Shown: positions 61,216 to 64,000 of the stretch, piece by piece
How the letters are laid out: every line of letters starts with the position of its first letter
Position numbering within the stretch: position 1 is the first letter of the stretch
Source of the DNA: an uncultured Ruminococcus sp.
Lineage (GTDB): Bacteria; Bacillota; Clostridia; Oscillospirales; Ruminococcaceae
DNA: 64,000 nt
Reading direction: 5' to 3'
Assembly: GCA_902800795.1 (NCBI GenBank)
Contig: CADCFQ010000004.1
Location: forward strand, 26,155-90,154
Notes under the pieces: generated by a model
Told to the model about the DNA's origin: nothing
Database searches by the model: none
Seen by the model: the letters and a program-made list of their open reading frames with translations, nothing else
Translations under genes and position numbers: made by a program

Positions 61216-62214
61216 TCATTTCAGATACTCGTTGTAGAACGCTTCCAGCTTGTCGAATGGGATAGCGTTATTCTCTCCGCCGTCATACAGATCGGTATGA
61301 GAAGCGCCCTCGATCACAAGAAGCTGTTTATTGTCGGTGTACTTGTTTCCGTTTATCATATTCTCATACGCATCTTTTCCAAAGTAGAAGGAATGAGCCT
61401 TTTCACCGTGAACGATCAGCACAGCGGAGCGTATCTCGCTGCTGTACTGCAATATCGGCATATTGATGAACGACATACAGCCGATCACATTCCAACCGCC
61501 GTTGGAGTTGAGAGAACGAGGGTGATAACCTCTTTTAGTCTTGTAGTATGCGTGGTAGTCCTTGACAAAGTAGGGAGCGTCTTCCGGCAGAGGATCAATC
61601 ACACCGCCGCCTAACTCATACTCTCCGGACTTGTAGTCTATGATGCGCTGAGCGTTAAGGGCCTGCTTCATTGCAAAGCGCTTTTCCTCGCTGTCATCGG
61701 CATCAAAGTAACCCTTTGCATTCACTCTCGTCATATCGTACATAGTCGAAGCAACAGTCGCTTTTATACGGGTGTCGAGCGCTGCGGTATTTATAGCCAT
61801 TCCGCCCCAACCGCATATGCCGAGGATACCGATCCGCTCGGGATCGACATTGTCCTGCACGGAGAGGAAGTCAACGGCTGCGGAGAAATCTTCGGTGTTG
61901 ATGTCGGGAGAAGCCATGTATCTCGGCTGTCCTCCGCTTTCACCCGTAAAGGACGGATCGAAGGCAATGGTCAGGAATCCACGCTCTGCAAGCGTCTGTG
62001 CGTAAAGACCGCTGCACTGTTCCTTGACTGCGCCGAAAGGACCGCACACAGCGATGGCAGGGAGTTTTCCGCCTGCGTTTTTCGGAGTGTACATATCGGC
62101 AGCGAGTGTGATGCCGTAGCGGTTGTGGAAAGTGACCTTGTTGTGGTCAACCTTGTCGGACTTGGGGAAGGTCTTGTCCCATTCCTGTGTCATGTTGAGC
62201 ATTTCATCTTTCAT
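61216..62214 (-). CDS. alpha/beta hydrolase with cysteine nucleophile
   Basis: 332 aa. Hydrolase fold with nucleophile elbow GICGWGG (Cys in place of Ser) and late His in GASHTDLYD. Oxyanion region AVCGPFGAVKEQ. Dienelactone-hydrolase-like family. Overlap/abutment with the upstream small gene (2 bases) shows coupling. Confidence 0.88.
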   Translation of the reverse strand: MKDEMLNMTQEWDKTFPKSDKVDHNKVTFHNRYGITLAADMYTPKNAGGKLPAIAVCGPFGAVKEQCSGLYAQTLAERGFLTIAFDPSFTGESGGQPRYMASPDINTEDFSAAVDFLSVQDNVDPERIGILGICGWGGMAINTAALDTRIKATVASTMYDMTRVNAKGYFDADDSEEKRFAMKQALNAQRIIDYKSGEYELGGGVIDPLPEDAPYFVKDYHAYYKTKRGYHPRSLNSNGGWNVIGCMSFINMPILQYSSEIRSAVLIVHGEKAHSFYFGKDAYENMINGNKYTDNKQLLVIEGASHTDLYDGGENNAIPFDKLEAFYNEYLK

Positions 62215-62215
62215 T

Positions 62216-62452
62216 TCAGATACCTCCGTTTTTTCTTAATGTGTAGGCGAAATAGTCGAGGCAGTCGATGCGGTCGTTATACTTGTGAACGCTGTCAAGG
62301 AGCGTTTGACGATAGCTTTTCAGAAAAAAGTCAAGTGCCTGATATTGTCCGCTTTCGACCATTTGCAGGCATTTCGCTACGCTCTCATCGTCCAAGCCCA
62401 TATCCATGAGATTTTCGGTCATGACCGCTATTTTGTCGGCTGCATTTGCCAT
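62216..62452 (-). CDS. hypothetical protein, 78 aa
   Basis: Helical (MANAADKIAVMTENLMDMGLDDESVAKCLQMVESGQYQALDFFLKSYRQ). Common first gene of such operons in Firmicutes; function not known. AGAGGTGAGA site before ATG. Confidence 0.75.
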   Translation of the reverse strand: MANAADKIAVMTENLMDMGLDDESVAKCLQMVESGQYQALDFFLKSYRQTLLDSVHKYNDRIDCLDYFAYTLRKNGGI

Positions 62453-62482
62453 ATTCTCACCTCTGTGTTATTTGGTATCTTT

Positions 62483-62511
62483 AGTATAACACAGATCTTA
62501 TGATATGTAAA
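62483..62511 (-). promoter_or_regulatory. promoter of the hydrolase/acetyltransferase operon
   Basis: Minus strand TTTACA (62511-62506), 17-base spacer, TATACT (62488-62483). Confidence 0.72.
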
Positions 62512-62529
62512 ATATCTATTTTGAATAGC

Positions 62530-62567
62530 TTGTCATTCTTGACGGGAATGACAAAACAGGTTATAAT
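62530..62567 (+). promoter_or_regulatory. LysR gene promoter overlapped by an inverted repeat
   Basis: TTGTCATTC (62530-62538), seven bases, GAATGACAA (62546-62554): perfect inverted repeat covering the -35 TTGACG (62539-62544). -10 TATAAT at 62562-62567, spacer 17. Likely LysR autoregulatory and activation site for the divergent operon. Confidence 0.82.
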
Positions 62568-62593
62568 GATAATAGAAATATTGGAGGTGTGCT

Positions 62594-63469
62594 ATGGAAA
62601 TACGTGTCTTACGTTACTTTCTCGCCATTGCAAGAGAAGAAAACATGACAAGGGCAGCCGAGCGGCTTCATATCTCGCAGCCCTCGCTGTCTAAAGAGAT
62701 AAAGAAGCTTGAGGAAGAATTGGGGCATGAACTGTTTATCCGCACGAATAAAAGTATGCTCTTAAATGATGAGGGAATGCTCCTGCGAAAGCGTGCTGAG
62801 GACATTCTCGCTATGGTGGACAAGACCGCCGAGGAGTTCAGCCAGCTTGACAACATCGTCGGCGGAGAGATGAGGCTGGGCTGTGCCGAGAGCCATCTTA
62901 TCAAGTACCTTGCACGAAGTATCAAAGCATTCAAGGAACAATACCCGAATTTCATCTTCCACATTTTCAGCGGAGATACTGAGCCTGTTGCGGAACGGCT
63001 TGACCGGGGAATCCTCGACCTCGCCGTGATCGTTGAGCCGCCGAATCTGTCAAAGTATAATTATCTCTCTATTCCCGAAAGCGACAAATGGGGGCTTGTG
63101 ATGCGCCGTGACAGTCCGCTTGCCGAAAAAGAGTATGTAACATTTGATGATCTTTATGGGCTGCCGCTATTCTGCTCGGAGCAGTCTATCCGTGTGGATT
63201 TTCCTCGCTGGTGCGGGGATAATATGGATAAGCTCAATATCGCAGGAACTGTCAATCTTGCCTACAACGGCTCGGTATTTGTGAAAGAAGGACTTGGATA
63301 TATGCTGACCTTTGAGCACCTTGTAGACACAAGCGAAGAAAGCGGACTTTGCTTCCGACCGATCAAGCCGACACTTGAAACTAATATGTATATCATCTGG
63401 AAAAAGTATCAGGTGTTTTCGCCGATTGCGGAATTGTTTTTGAAAAGATTAAGGCAGGACTATAGTTAA
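62594..63469 (+). CDS. LysR-family transcriptional regulator
   Basis: 291 aa. N-terminal wHTH (MEIRVLRYFLAIAREENMTRAAERLHISQPSLSKEIKKLEEELG) and LysR substrate-binding domain. Divergent from the hydrolase operon. GGAGGTG site before ATG. Confidence 0.93.
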   Translation: MEIRVLRYFLAIAREENMTRAAERLHISQPSLSKEIKKLEEELGHELFIRTNKSMLLNDEGMLLRKRAEDILAMVDKTAEEFSQLDNIVGGEMRLGCAESHLIKYLARSIKAFKEQYPNFIFHIFSGDTEPVAERLDRGILDLAVIVEPPNLSKYNYLSIPESDKWGLVMRRDSPLAEKEYVTFDDLYGLPLFCSEQSIRVDFPRWCGDNMDKLNIAGTVNLAYNGSVFVKEGLGYMLTFEHLVDTSEESGLCFRPIKPTLETNMYIIWKKYQVFSPIAELFLKRLRQDYS

Positions 63470-63486
63470 TTGAATAGGCACAGGAA

Positions 63487-63540
63487 ATAAGGGCTATGCC
63501 TTCCGTACACAGGTCACGGAGGACATAGCCCTTTCCTTAT
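63487..63540. terminator. bidirectional terminator
   Basis: AAGGGCTATGCCTTCCGT pairs with ACGGAGGACATAGCCCTT with a short loop; weak T-run on both sides. Confidence 0.7.
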
Positions 63541-63552
63541 GCTGTAATTATA

Positions 63553-63783
63553 TCAGTCCTGAATCTCAAACATCATAGCCACCCCGTCCTTGAAGCCGAC
63601 CTTATAGGCAGCTCTCATTTCAGCGGCGGCGGTATCGCTCACGCAGTCGAGGATTTTGTGGAACACATCAATCTGCTCCTCGCTAAGTGAATCTTCAAAC
63701 AGTATGCAGAGCTTGCCCCACTCGTCAGAAAACTCAGCGGAATGTATCTCGCCCTGGCGGTAGTTGTAAAGTGCATCGATCAT
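63553..63783 (-). CDS. hypothetical protein, 76 aa
   Basis: Start at 63783 (GAAAGGAAA upstream). MIDALYNYRQGEIHSAEFSDEWGKL and a second helix ending YKVGFKDGVAMMFEIQD; a common small helical protein family of gut Firmicutes without known function. Confidence 0.75.
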   Translation of the reverse strand: MIDALYNYRQGEIHSAEFSDEWGKLCILFEDSLSEEQIDVFHKILDCVSDTAAAEMRAAYKVGFKDGVAMMFEIQD

Positions 63784-63843
63784 CGTACTATTTCCTTTCA
63801 AATACAGTATTATCGGAAAAGACTGCATTGAAATCTTCGATAA

Positions 63844-64000
63844 TTGGTGCTTACAAACATACAGGCAGCGGTGAAAGGCGAGTATATTGTAGGTATAGAC
63901 GTTTCAAGCGAACGGAGCGATGTAAATACGCTGATACCGTTTCTTGAAAAGCTTAACAGTCTTGAGTTGTTTGTGTTGAAAAACATTATCTGTGATGCGG
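63844..64000 (+). pseudogene. DDE transposase fragment (IS1182-like), cut by window edge
   Basis: Frame reads LTNIQAAVKGEYIVGIDVSSERSDVNTLIPFLEKL, the region just before the second catalytic Asp in IS1182/IS4-type transposases (N.Q.AV..EYIVG.D.S....D..TLIPFLE). No transposase N-terminus precedes it in the window: the hypothetical gene ends 60 bases before. A remnant. Confidence 0.72.

Overview
The window looks like chromosome of a gut Firmicute of the Ruminococcus / Eubacterium siraeum type (Oscillospiraceae). The grounds are MurT/GatD, the ACT + UPF0210 pair, QueT, WG-repeat and BspA-like surface proteins, strong AGGAGG ribosome binding sites, consensus TTGACA-17-TATAAT promoters, and above all a type VI-D (Cas13d) CRISPR locus. 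The species call is inference.

Layout. (1) 1-9.3 kb: defence island with an unrecognised gene, a PLD-nuclease/SF2 helicase fusion, and a complete AT-rich QatABCD anti-phage operon. (2) 9.3-12.25 kb: a 35-codon gene, a small XRE regulator, six tightly packed tRNA genes, and an AbiE type IV toxin-antitoxin pair whose promoter lies inside an inverted repeat. (3) 12.6-34.3 kb: mostly housekeeping genes: murT-gatD, ACT/UPF0210, PHP phosphatase, tyrosine phosphatase, YjbR-type protein, nitroreductase, SulP, PepF, WG-repeat lipoprotein, QueT, class II aldolase, topoisomerase IV parE-parC and an acyl-CoA synthetase. GC-rich palindromic intergenic repeats end exactly at the -35 boxes of murT and parE. 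(4) 34.5-55.0 kb: a 20.5-kb integrative mobilizable element inserted in the anticodon loop of a tRNA-Ser(CGA) gene. (5) 55.0-64 kb: tRNA-Ser 3' half, Nudix, thiSFGH-thiE with a hairpin leader, broken transposase and resolvase genes, an acetyltransferase/hydrolase operon divergent from a LysR regulator, and a transposase remnant at the edge.

The element at 34.5-55.0 kb is the main find. The 7-base anticodon loop CTCGAAA occurs at both ends (34495-34501 and 54972-54978), and the two tRNA halves outside it rejoin into a good tRNA-Ser(CGA). The element carries its own intact tRNA-Ser(CGA) 130 bp inside the left end, so it replaces the gene it breaks. Both ends carry 9-bp TTTCTCGCA-type repeats spaced exactly 11 bp, probable integrase arm sites. 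Cargo: tyrosine integrase, Xis-like protein, MOBP-type relaxase with nested overlapping genes, MobC, RepA-like ATPase, RhuM-family protein, zinc ribbon, LexA-like repressor with its operator between -35 and -10, a c-di-GMP-I riboswitch controlling a large BspA-like surface protein, the Cas13d locus, two divergent small membrane proteins, an MNT/HEPN toxin-antitoxin pair and several gene remnants.

The Cas13d locus is built from two copies of one module: [gene - leader - 4-repeat array - hairpin]. In one the gene is cas13d, in the other a WYL-domain regulator. In both, the array promoter's -35 TTGACA lies inside the last codons of the gene (encoding Leu-Asp-Lys) and the -10 starts one base after the stop codon. 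No cas1 or cas2 is present. Two short membrane proteins are divergently transcribed from the WYL gene across an intergenic region with repeated TTCCTA/TAGGAA motifs; they are candidates for undescribed partners of this system.
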